Below, one piece after another: positions 46,550 to 57,134 of a DNA stretch of 64,000 bases. The position numbers and the translations under genes were made by a program. Numbering within the stretch: position 1 is the first letter of the stretch; each line of letters begins with the position of its first letter. Origin of the DNA: Paracyclopina nana (lineage: Eukaryota > Arthropoda > Copepoda > Cyclopoida > Cyclopettidae); the NCBI GenBank assembly GCA_019096065.1, contig JAGUCH010000007.1, positions 580,501 through 644,500 on the forward strand, read 5' to 3'. The notes under the pieces were generated by a model. That model did not search any database, was not told the origin of the DNA, and worked only from the letters and a program-made list of their open reading frames with translations.

Positions 46550-49212
46550 ATGAACGGAAAATTGACCATGCAACAATTGGCCATTCAGCCTAATATTCCT
46601 TCGCATATGATGTTGACGCGCAGTCACAGCCGACGAATTGTCAACCAAAAAGCACCACCTACCTTCAACACCAAAACCCTGCGGATGAAATCCTTGCTTT
46701 GGAGCAAGCCCACCGGGGTCGCAACGTCCACTTTTTCATCAACTTTGAGACAGGTACTATAAGTATTAAAAATGTTTAGTAGATTTAAAAAGCTGTGAAA
46801 CTTGAGAAAAATCTCAGATGAACACCGCTTTTAAAAATAATTCGTGAAAACTTTTAATGTGACGTTCATGTCAACAAAAAGGATTTTTTCATTTCCGTTT
46901 TGGATTTTGAAATTGGAAAAAGTCAATTTTACTTTAAAAATTAAAAAATGTTAAATACAGAAAAAGCTGTGAAACTTGAGAAAAATCTCAGATGAACACC
47001 GCTTTAAATAAATCGTGAAAACTTTTAATGTGACGTTCATGTCTACAGATAGGATTTGTTCATTTCCTTTTAGGATTTTGAAATTGGAAAAAAGTCAATT
47101 TTAAGTGCATATTTACATTATAAAATTACATATACTTTAAAAATGCGTGATAAAAGCATGAGGAGTAGATGAACACCACATAAATAAATAAAGCGAAAGA
47201 GGCGCTGTAGATGAACATTGCATAAAAAGGGTGCATTTCGGAAATGACCACTTGTTTTTTTCATGGTCAATCTCTACTCGGTGAAGAGTGCATTTATATA
47301 CGTTGCAGCTTGTGCCTACCTTGATTGTCAACTTGGCTGCATTGTCATCTGGTCTCAGCCTAGGATTTTCCGCAATCGCTCTTCCCCAGCTCAAAGGCAA
47401 CGCAACCGAGTCAAACGAAACCTTTTACTACCATCCCTTTGAAGTGGACATGCAATCCGGATCTTGGATTGCCAGCATCTTTGGACTCGGAGCCATTTTC
47501 GGAGGGTTTGCAGCCGCCTATTTGGGCTCTCGCTTCGGCCGGAGAAAAGCCCTCTCGATGATGGCAGCTCCGGACATCTTGGGCTGGATTCTGATTGCAG
47601 CGGCTCAAAATGCCCCCATGATGCTCATCGGGAGATTTTTGAACGGATTTGCTGCCTCGGGTTACTCATCGTGCATTCAAGTAAGAAAAAAGCAAAAAAA
47701 TCGATTAAATGAAAAAAAGCTATATGAAACTAAGGCTCTTAATCATCATGAAAGTATTATCCTTAAATGGCGAAAAGATGATCCTGTTATTAAAAAAGTA
47801 AGCTGTTTTTAAAGGAATATTCCACTTTCGCTATTCTGGAAAAATTAAATTCACAAGTGAAATGCAAACTTTCATCTATTGAAATTGAAAAAAAGTAAAT
47901 TAAAAGGCATTCGTGGTTGAAAGTCGTGTCACACACATTGAGAGGATTATTAATATTACGTAACATACTATGCTATGTACTGTTGTATACTATACACAAC
48001 ATGCAACCTTGCGTATACATTATGCATGTATAATTATCATTATAGTACGTGCAACGAAGAGAACCCTTTCATCCTCTAGATGACCTCAATGTAAATGTTG
48101 AATATTTCCAGATCTTCGTGGCTGAAATATCCCAACCTCAGCATCGCGGATGGCTGTGTGGGCTGTCATCGCCCATGATAGCTTTTGGAGCCCTCGTGTC
48201 ATATGGAATGGGTGCTTTGGTGAGCTGGCAATATGTGGCCACTCTGGGCGTTTTCCTGCCACTCCTCATGGTGCCCGGACTGGTCATGCTGGAAGACTCG
48301 CCCTATTGGTACCTCCAAAACGGCGACGAGCGCAAGGCTCTCAGAGTGATGGAGAAGTTCCGCGGCCAAGGTGCCAATTCCTTGGCGGAACTTTTGGCCA
48401 TCGCGGATTCCTTCAATACCTCAGCGGACGAGTTCAGCATGAAGGACTCCTTGAAGAATTTCACCCATAGGCAGTACCGTCGCCCGTTCCTCATCCTCAA
48501 CTTCTTGTTCCTGCTCATGACGTTCTCCGGAAACTTTGCCATCACCTTCTACGCAGTGGATGTGTTCAAGCATGCCCTGGATGGCCGGATGAGTGCCCAT
48601 CTGGCCACAGTGATCATGGGCATCATCAAGTTGGCTGGCACCGTGATTTACATCCCTGCGGTCAAGTACTTGTCCCGGAGGCTCCTCATCTGCAGCTCCA
48701 GCTTTGTGATGGGTGTGTGCATGAGCATCCTCGGCTTGGCCATGTACTCTCACGAGACCGGGCTGATCTCCAGCCTCGAGTCCATGACATGGCTGCCACT
48801 GCTCTGTGTCATCGTCTACATGCTGGCAGACTCGGTGGGGTTGGGAGCGGTGCCATTCCTCTACGTGGCCGAGTTCTTCCCCAGCGAGATGAGATCCCTG
48901 CTGAGTGGCATCACCATTGGCCTTGCCAATCTGGAGCTGTTCCTGGTGGTCAAGACCTTTCCGGACTTGTCATTGAGCATGGGGGACAGTGGGACCTTTT
49001 GGATGTATGCAGTCTGCTGCTTCCTCACCATCCTCTTCACCCTCATTTGGGTGCCAGAGACCAAAGGAAGGAGCCTCTCTGACATCGAGAAGTACTTTAG
49101 CTACAAAGAAAGCCTCCATGTGACCCCACTGCCAACTCCGATGGGAACTCCGGCCACATCCAAACGAGGATTGGCTCCGTATCCTCACTTGAGCATCCAA
49201 TTCACTTTATGA
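46550..49212 (+). CDS. MFS sugar transporter, Tret1-like
   Basis: Twelve-helix facilitative sugar carrier of the family that includes insect trehalose transporter Tret1. Three phase-0 exons (46550-46753, 47309-47680, 48112-49212) give 558 residues. The first exon encodes a 68-residue cytoplasmic N-terminus without clear homology. Sugar-porter signatures are present: GSRFGRRKA in loop 2-3, LIGRFLNGFAASGYSS in helix 4, LEDSPYWYL after helix 6 and PETKGRSLSDIEKYF after helix 12. Helix 7 has FSGNFAITFYAVDVF in place of the common QQxxG, so the substrate may differ from glucose or trehalose. Intron 1 carries tandem repeats. A poly(A) signal AATAAA is at 49294-49299. It converges on the NCKX gene. 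Confidence 0.92.
46787..47104. repeat. Two direct repeats (about 148 bases each) in transporter intron 1
   Basis: Copies at 46787-46934 and 46961-47104 share AAAGCTGTGAAACTTGAG, CTCAGATGAACACCGCTT, TTTTAATGTGACGTTCATGT and a terminal AAATTGGAAAAAGTCAATTT, with small indels. Two more GATGAAC cores follow at about 47168 and 47211. They relate to the tandem array at 45126-45620 by the core only. Confidence 0.85.
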
Positions 49213-49717
49213 CCGAGGAAGTGCTCTAAGAGAGAAGAAAAGGTGATTAAGACGTGCAACCAAAGGCTGTAAAAAACTTATTTTCAATAGCGCAATAAAG
49301 AAAGGAATTACTAAGTGCAATCATTTGAAATGAATTCAGGCTTGGTGAGCGGCACATGAAATATTCAAACTTTTACGTGGCATTACTACAGAAGCGAGCA
49401 GTTGCAAAATGATTAAAAGTTTATTTTTTAAAAGGTCTCATATACCAGCTGTAGTCACTAAAAAATTAAATAGTGGTTGCACTGACAAATGACACATACT
49501 ATCATGACAAATTCGTGTTTTTTTAGAAATTGCTCTCGCTGCATGACAATTGGAGATGTAATAATTATGATAAGTAGTTGTACTGGCATTTTGTGTAGTT
49601 TAGTAGTGGGATCATGATCATCGTTTCCTAATATATATACTAGATATATAATAATAATAATTGTGCCACATTTCTTCTCTCGATGGCTGCGGGGTCAGCA
49701 ATGTCTTTCAAGTTCAA
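49213..49717. other. Convergent 3' intergenic region
   Basis: About 500 bases between the stops of the sugar transporter (plus) and NCKX (minus). The transporter poly(A) signal is at 49294. A TATATAATAATAATAA stretch near 49650 may serve the NCKX 3' end. No gene is visible. Confidence 0.5.
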
Positions 49718-51915
49718 TCAGAGCTCGGATTTGCAAGTGGGAAGATTGACGTCGTAGAAGACGTTCAGCTCAAATAGCAGAGCTATTGTCAAGAACGAAA
49801 GGTAAATCATGAGCGACACGACCCCCATGGTTCGCGAGAGGACAAATCTGCTGGCCAAGAGGATCGCATAGAGCACAACGAGGCTGATGAGAAGGCTGAT
49901 CACAGTGAAGATCAGGGTATTGCTCTGCACCTCCACAGACCAAACGCCATCCTGGAAGCCCGTCATCAGAGCCTTGATCATCCATGGCACGCCGAGGCAC
50001 ACCAGGATGTCAAACGTGTTCGACCCTATGCTGTTTGAAATGGCCATCGAGCCTTTGCCCTATAAGAAAAATAATCCAATCAAGTCCTCCATTTCATCCG
50101 AGATGAATTGTACCTGTCTTGACACGATGAGCGAGGAAAAGACCTCTGGTATGGATGTGCCCACGGCCAGAAAGGACAGGCCCATCACCGTGTCAGGGAC
50201 ACTGATGGTGTATCCAATGACGGTGATGAGCCACGTGACCTCGTACGCGATGACACCGATCCACACCATGCTCATGATGAATGCCAGGGGGAAAAAGTTG
50301 ACGCATTTCTCACGCCTCACATCCGGGATGGTGAAGAAGAAGAGCAGGTTGAGGGGGAAAAAGCACAGCCACCAGATTTTGGCAAGGATTCCATCCGGAG
50401 GATTCCAGGGGTAGCCGGGATCCTCCACGTCCTCAACTTCCTCCTCCTCCTCAGTGACATCCATGTTGTTATGCCCATTGTTTTTGGCCCTGCCGTCCAC
50501 TGTGTCGGCCGTGGTTTGCGTGGACTCGCTCACAGACGGGATGGGCGACATGGCCGACTCAATTGTGGCCTGCGTGGCCTTCGAGGCTGTGGCAGTGTGA
50601 AGCGGCGTGGACTCGTTGGCCTTCAAGCTGATGCCAGTGGCCTCTTGACCAGACGGGTAGACCCGCTTTTTGATGGACTTGAGGGCTGCCTGGGACCACC
50701 GCTCGACCCGCGTGTTGACTGCCATCAGGGTGATGTATCCAAGGTAGAAGATGATCATGATCAAGGCTTCCCACCAGAACACGTGCTCGTCAATGAGCAC
50801 GATGAAGAGGACGAGGACCGCGATGCCATAGATGATGCAGTCTCGCGTCACCGGGTACCAATCCAGGGGGATTTTGATGCCGGCGAACAAGCCGCACACC
50901 GAGACAACGCCAAAGATGTTGAAAACTGCGCTGCCCACAATTGTACCGATGCCCAGGTCACTTTTGGTGATGAAGGTCCCCATGATGTTTGTGAACAGCT
51001 CGGGGGCACTCGTACCTATGAGCAAAACGAACATTTTGATAATATTCAAATTATTTGATAATTACGTGTTTATATATGTATACGCAGTCTGACCGTTCAA
51101 AATTGGACGGTGCGGGAATCAAAAGTTTGTGTTATGAATTCATGAATTTTGAGGCTCAATGGGTATCGTTGGAAAGCTTGAACCTTTGGACATCTTTTTT
51201 GTTTTCTGACAAAATGAAAAATATTATTGAGAATTCCGCGTGACAGCAAAAAATAAATGATGCATCAGTTTTTTCGTGACCATTTTCTGGTTTTCCTTGG
51301 AAAAATTAAATTTTCCCGATTTATTTCTCTTTCAATTGATTTTTTCTACTCCTACAAAAAAGATGGAAAAAGGCTCAATCTTTCCAACGATATCATTTAA
51401 AAGTCCTGTATGTATTGAATATGCGACAAAAAGTTTAGATTCCCGTACCGTCCAATTTTGAACGGTCAGACTGTATATACCTGCAGCCATGAAGGTGGCT
51501 CCGGCCACATCACTGGACAAATGCAGCTTTTCGCAGAGGATTTCGAGGACGGGGACAAAGTAGTCATCGCAAATAGCGCCCAGGCCAAATATGAGGTAGG
51601 TCGCGATGAGAATGTGTATGATGACTCCGCCTTTTCTCCTCTGCTCCTGGGAGAAAAAGTCATCCGGAAATTCATCTATGGCAGGAGGGTTGCACTCTGC
51701 AATAAATATAAAAAAGTCAGTTATTCGGTTATAAATGAAAAGAATTAAAAAGTTATACCTTCAGGCGCTGGAGTTGGCGCGATGACCTGACCCCAAGAAA
51801 CTTTGGAGAGCTGGATGACAATTGCGACAATGGCAAAAACGACTCTCCTCCGCAGAACCGATGTTGAAGAAGTGCTGTTTTCATGGCTGCTCCTGCTCCC
51901 CACCAACGAGCTCAT
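49718..51915 (-). CDS. Potassium-dependent sodium/calcium exchanger (SLC24/NCKX)
   Basis: Plasma-membrane exchanger trading Na+ for Ca2+ and K+. Four coding exons in phase (51759-51915, 51481-51696, 50114-51015, 49718-50059) give 538 residues. There is an N-terminal signal-anchor helix, then alpha-1 repeat residues CDDYFVPVLE and AGTSAPELFTNIMGTF, with SAVFNIFGVVS. A long acidic cytoplasmic loop carries EEEEEVEDVED. The alpha-2 repeat has LSFLAVGTSIPEVFSSLIVS and SNSIGSNTFDILVCLG. The acidic residues that bind the ions (Glu in APE and PEV, Asp in FDIL) are present. The exon after ATGGCTGCAG joins GTACGAGTGCC to rebuild AAGTSAPE, with the intron almost wholly a MITE. An acceptor (TTTACAG|GTGATC) about 40 bases above the ATG shows that a 5' leader exon exists further upstream. 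The NCKX3/4-like subgroup is probable but unproven. Confidence 0.95.
51085..51473. mobile_element. MITE with 36-bp TIRs inside NCKX intron 2
   Basis: Terminal inverted repeats at 51085-51120 and 51438-51473 match at 35 of 36 positions: CAGTCTGACCGTTCAAAATT, GGACGGT, then G or A, CGGGAATC. A second inverted repeat inside (ATCGTTGGAAAG.. and its complement near 51390) continues the symmetry. The element is 389 bases with no ORF. It fills most of the 465-base intron 51016-51480 and its right edge lies 7 bases from the donor. Confidence 0.9.
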
Positions 51916-54730
51916 GGTCCGAAAGCAATCAGGTCAACGGAGAATGGGATCACCTGTAAAGTCTACGATCTTTGAGAGGGTCGACAACGTTAATCGTGCG
52001 CACGCGAGACGATAGTTCAATAATCACGCAATATTAATATAGACTGTATATAGAGCGACTATAGTACAGCAATATGACCTCACATTTTTAGATAACTACT
52101 GCTATATGTATATGCGGTTCAAATTCGGGTTGGTGTGGAGGTGAACTGAATCCGGGCGAGAGTGAGCTCGTGACGTCAATGGATCATCAACGCGACGAGA
52201 GGCGCACCTTACACTCTACATACAACTACATATACATATACGCGGTGCATAATGCGATGATGATGATGATCATCATGATGATATGTGTGACCAGAGCTCG
52301 CGCTCCGACGCGCCATTATTACATAATTTTTCAAGAAGCTAAAAAATTGGCTGACATTTGCGTTTCATATTAATGTAGGGGGAAATTTGCAAACGAGTGG
52401 AAAACTCCTCTCCGAGGAGCTCACCAGCTTAATGTATTAAGAGAGAGTGTGTATAGTAAATGGATATATTACATAGTAGAATGGAGGAGTTGAAGGTCAT
52501 AAAGTCGCGTTAGAGTTGACAGCAAGCTCTTTTGAAATCAGAGTGCGGAGAGCTGATAGATAGTCGTCCATATCTATGGAATTTCACTGATATTCATATG
52601 CTCACACGCGAGATGGAAACGCCTCCCCTACTGTACGCTGCACATTTACTAATTTACTGATATACTGCATAGTTAAAAATCTGATCTGGAGCCACGACGA
52701 CGACGACGATGGGCGCATGTGCATCATTATGGCAGTCAGTCAACTCCACAAGCTCGCATTCAAGGATGGGAGTTGTTGCCGAAAAAAGCTGCCTCCCAAA
52801 TTGGAGCATTTAGGTGGAGGAAAGCTGCTTAGATTGTTGACTACGAGCTGAAATGAGTTTTACATCACCAATTCGCTGCTAAAAAAGCATGTCTGGGAAA
52901 GCCACTGCGATCTTGGGTGCGCGGCTGTCATTTCGCAGTCATAGCAGCACATAAAAGATCAATCTCAATGCACCTGTCATTCTAAGAAACAAAAATATGC
53001 TTACCTCAATTTTCAGCAGGGCAAATTGGCCAAGAAGGCAGAAAAGTTATGGCATTTCCCCGCAGAAAATCATGCTGACACATGTGTCTATACATATGTG
53101 CAATGGCTCCTTTTCTTCAAAGTTGTGCATACGCGAGCGTCAAGTTCTTCAGTTCAGTCACAACTAACCGAACCGTTCATGGTTTCCTAGCAAGTTTTTC
53201 TCCGGCTTTCTCTCATAAAGGCCGGCGCTACTTTGGCTAGCGATTAGAAGGCCTCGCAGCTTGCAGAGCATATGAGCGTTGGTGTTGTTGGCATACCTTG
53301 GCAAATACACATTACTCCTTACATATACATAGTACTAGTATAGCATAAAAAAGGCGATAAGAATCAACAATACGCACCTGTATGTATGGCAAGATTATGG
53401 TACGCTCCCAAGTGGAGCAAACTCAATATGTACAAAGCTCGATTCCCTTTTTTTAAGCGCGATGATGATGGAAAGCAGCGATAAATACGTCGACGCTGCT
53501 GCAGCGAGCAGAGCTATAAGTTTTACGTGGAGGCCTTACAAAAGGCATGAAAGGCACGCTTTTCCTCACTCCACAGCTGAAGCCGCTAATGCTGTTAATT
53601 TTTTATATTGATCCGCTCGTAGGTAATTTTTGGTGCCAACCAGCGCAGCCTGTCATTTGTCATTTGCCAAAACGGAGTGGACATTAAAATGCAGCATGAG
53701 GAAAAAACACCTGCGCATTATAAGTTTAGAAGCGAAACGGTGACCAAAATTATTATGCCCGGTCAATTTGCTTTTTAGTATACTGCCAATATGAATAAGT
53801 GAATTTGGCAAGTTTTGCTGCAGTATTATTTCAACTCATATTGGCCGCAACTAAAAAATAAAATAAAAATAAAGGGAGGACATGTGCATTGAGACAAAAG
53901 AAACGCACTCCTTTCTCTGCTCAAGATCTTGAAAGATAATGACTGTAGCATACTGCTCGAGTCGCCAGAACTATCCGGTTCACATACTTGTCTGTGTATT
54001 TTTTCAAGGAATGGATTGTGAGTAACGCCTATGCAAGGCTCGATCCTCTTGTGCTTTCTGAAAGTAGCAAATACTGAATAATGCTAGGAGAACTCAATTG
54101 TTGTTTGAAGCATTTCACTTGGTACAGCTGCGCAAACATTGAGATTCAGATACCTAAAAAGCCTTTCACCAACTTTGTATTACTCAATTATGAGCTGGCA
54201 AAAAAGTTAACCCAAAGCTAATTTGGCACTGCAGTGAGAAAACAAGATTTTCGCCAGTGGGCGGCAAAGCTCGTCATGGTCTAAGGCAAAACCTAGCTTT
54301 CATTGACGAAAGCTTAAATAATAGCGCATCTTTGCGATCAATCGATGAATGAACAGCAATTATTGGCAAAAAACGAGGACTCACCAGTCACCGCAACAAT
54401 CACTGACAACAAAGTGGTTCTCCGATATGCCTAACAGTCCGAGGTTTTCCTCAAAAATATGAAAAACCAATGACAAATTCCAGCTCAGAGCCTTTGTCCG
54501 ATTTGCTTCGTCAGCTTTGAACCAGATCCGAAAGCTGCGCGACATTTGTTGTTGTTTTTTGTTTTGATTTGAAATTCCCGCCTTTTCGCGGGCTTTTTTA
54601 GAATTGGCGCCAAAACTCGAATTAATTTGCTTCAGTTGACATTTGATTTTTTCGCCAAATGACAACGGGGAGATTTTCATTTGACAAAAAAATAGCTTTA
54701 CGTTTTATTTGACGCGGTAGAGGCCAGAGC
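51916..54730. other. Long gene-free upstream region of NCKX
   Basis: About 2.8 kb. It includes a simple-sequence palindrome of GAT and CAT triplets near 52255-52280 and a CGACGACGACGACGATGG run near 52697. A minus-strand stretch at 54394-54680 starts with ATG and ends at a strong donor (GACTG|GTGAGT); because NCKX has an acceptor above its ATG, this could be its distal leader exon or a separate short ORF. Otherwise nothing supportable. Confidence 0.45.
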
Positions 54731-56666
54731 ATGATCAAAGGCGGCGGAGGACACAATTGGTCGACCAAAGACCAAAAGTACGGCCACGGAAGGAGCGGAA
54801 AACCGGCTCAGCAGCGCTACAGACGACAGGTTCGGCGAATTTGCAAATCAAACTTCCGACCGCGACTCGCCGGAAGTAACTTTGATATACTTTTCTAGGG
54901 AAGCAAAAATGGCGCCGACAATAAGGAGAACTTGCACGGATCCGGTGGCGATCGAGATCGAGGCTTAAAAAAGGCCGTTAATGATGCGTCGCACTATGCG
55001 CCCAGGAATAATTGCGCCATTGATCAAGCCAAAGAGGGCTTTTCTTGGAGAGACTCGTCGCGCTTCATGCCTGCGTTTACGGTAATGTCATTGAGCAGCA
55101 GCTCCGTTGCATGCGAGCAGCGTTCATTTTTCGATTCATCAATTTTTCAGGACATGCCTGAGGAGCATGTTGAACACTATCACGAAGGAGGAGGAGGACC
55201 ATTCCTTTACTCTGATGCATGCGAAAATTTCGTGCTAGCGCCTGACAGCTACAATCACAGCCTGCCCATGCTTCCAGACCATTTAGAGGCGGAAGCAAGG
55301 CCAAGCTGCGAAATTAAGGCCACCGTGGAGGAGGCGGGCTTCATATCCTTCCAACTGAGAAGCGGCGTGATTGTCAACATTGCGCCTAATTACGCGGTTG
55401 AGATTGTCAATTCGAAGAAGGACATTCGACTTTCGCTGAGCAGCTGCGCTACTCAGATGGCTCTGGTGCATCCGCAAGGCCGGGTGCTGCAATACAATGC
55501 TCGCGTCGAGGTGCAGTCGCGGGGCTTCCTCTCCGAAAAAAGTGCAAAGATTTGGCCGAGAGGCATATCCTTCACGTCCAACCAATGTGCTTTGGTCTAC
55601 TTGGTCGACCAAGCCGGGGCGCGTTCCACCTCGGACTACTTTCACGACCTCTACGCCGAGGACATTGCCAGCTGTAATTTTTTAGATTTTCTCTCAAGAT
55701 TAGCGTTTCACTCGAGCTCTTTATCCAAGGTCTGATCCGAAAAAAGCGAACACAGGGTTTTTAAGCAATTTTAATAATTAAAAACATTACATGGGCCTTG
55801 CATTATTGAAAAGCCCAAAACTAAGTAATGAAAGGAGGGAATGAAAATGTCTCTGAGTGAAAAATCATTTTGTTAACTTTATGCCCTATATTTTGGGAAA
55901 GCTGTAAATTCACCTTTTCCGGCTTTTTGTAGTAGACCTTGGCTGCAAGTTAGTTATGGAGCTTTAGCCATTATGCATTTGAAAGTACTTTTATAACATT
56001 GGTATGGTATTAAGTAGTTGTACAACTCGGCATGATCGACTCCCAGCTTCCGACGCGAGAGAGACATTTCGCTGAATTTTGTTTCCTGCAGAGAGAATCA
56101 CTTGATGTGTTATGAGATGTGATGACCTTTCATGTTTCAGCCATCTTTACCAAGTCATGCGAGCTGTTCGAGAGCAGGGCTTATTCGAACGGAAAATCTG
56201 CAGTTATGAGAAGCATCGAAATCCTGGAGAACGTCGACTACAGCCAATCAGAAACGGGAGATTGCTGGACAGTCGATGATGCATGCGTTATCCAGCAGAC
56301 CTTTGACGGCTTCGTTAGGTATGTGTTCAAACAATATATGCAAGAATCATCATCCAGTTATAGGAATCAAATATTTGCAGTGTCGAGAGGAAATATGGGA
56401 ACGAGCTCTTCACTCTCAAGACGAGCCCTAGCAACGGAAAGGCTCGACTTCAAAGTAGCTTCCTGTATGTAACGGCCTCGCAGGGCGAGGAATCTCATTT
56501 GTTTGTCAAGTCCAATGACCGAAGAATTCACCACAGCAGCAAAGTAAGCTTTGACTCAAGCCCTCATGAAAAGCTTTTAATGTTGCTTTCATTCCAGGCA
56601 TTTGTGGTGCGAAATGCAGGACATTCCGCGGGCTTTGACGAAAAAGGCCTTCTGCGAATCTGGTAG
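54731..56666 (+). CDS. Unrecognised 404-residue protein
   Basis: Six exons join in phase (54731-54829, 54899-55081, 55151-55673, 56141-56318, 56381-56543, 56598-56666), which argues for a real gene. I do not recognise the family. The first 90 residues are Gly/Lys/Arg-rich and look disordered (GGGGHNWSTKDQKYGHG, ADNKENLHGSGG). Residues about 120-270 read as a beta-rich domain (GFISFQLRSGVIVNIAPNYAVEIV, MALVHPQGRVLQYNARVEV). A second beta-rich stretch at about 290-400 has FDGFVRVERKYGNELFTLKT and SHLFVKSNDRRIHHSSKAF and ends RIW. There is no signal peptide, membrane segment or catalytic motif. The alternating strands recall C5orf34-like or SPAG17-like proteins, but only in general character. 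It lies divergent from the NCKX upstream region. Confidence 0.65.
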
Positions 56667-57134
56667 GAAAGAATTGCGAGTTCTTTCTCACGAGAAAGAA
56701 GAATAATTGATAGGAAATGCCTTGCGCTGCAAGCCTCTTTTAGAAATTGATGAACTGATACTTTTCCCTGTGATATTTCGGACTGGAAATTCTAGATTTT
56801 ATAGCCACCACGAGGCCGCAAGCTCGAAAAATCAATTTACTGTGCGCTCCCTCATGATCAAATGTAGCCATTATAAAATTTGCTAATGAACTGAACAAAA
56901 TACACTTAAAATTGCCAAATGAACGACGCAAAGCTACGAGCATATTTACTCGTAGAGTATGTAGTAAAGTTCAAGTACTGCTTTCCCTTCGCTGATTTGG
57001 CCAGAGGCCAGCAGTTTAAATCTTGTTAGCAGCTCTGAAGCTGCTTTCACCGCAGACAATAGTCGTCGGTTTTTGTTGACACTGCACCACCACCAAGTCA
57101 ATAGAAGAGAATTATCACTAAAACACAAAGAACA

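Noticed and set aside
52250..52285. GAT/CAT triplet palindrome as a regulatory element
   Set aside because: Simple-sequence repeats of this kind are common in AT-rich genomes; nothing ties it to a gene.
54394..54680. 99-residue minus-strand ORF as a separate gene
   Set aside because: It begins with ATG and ends at a good donor, but has no family resemblance and no partner exon; a leader exon of NCKX is as likely.
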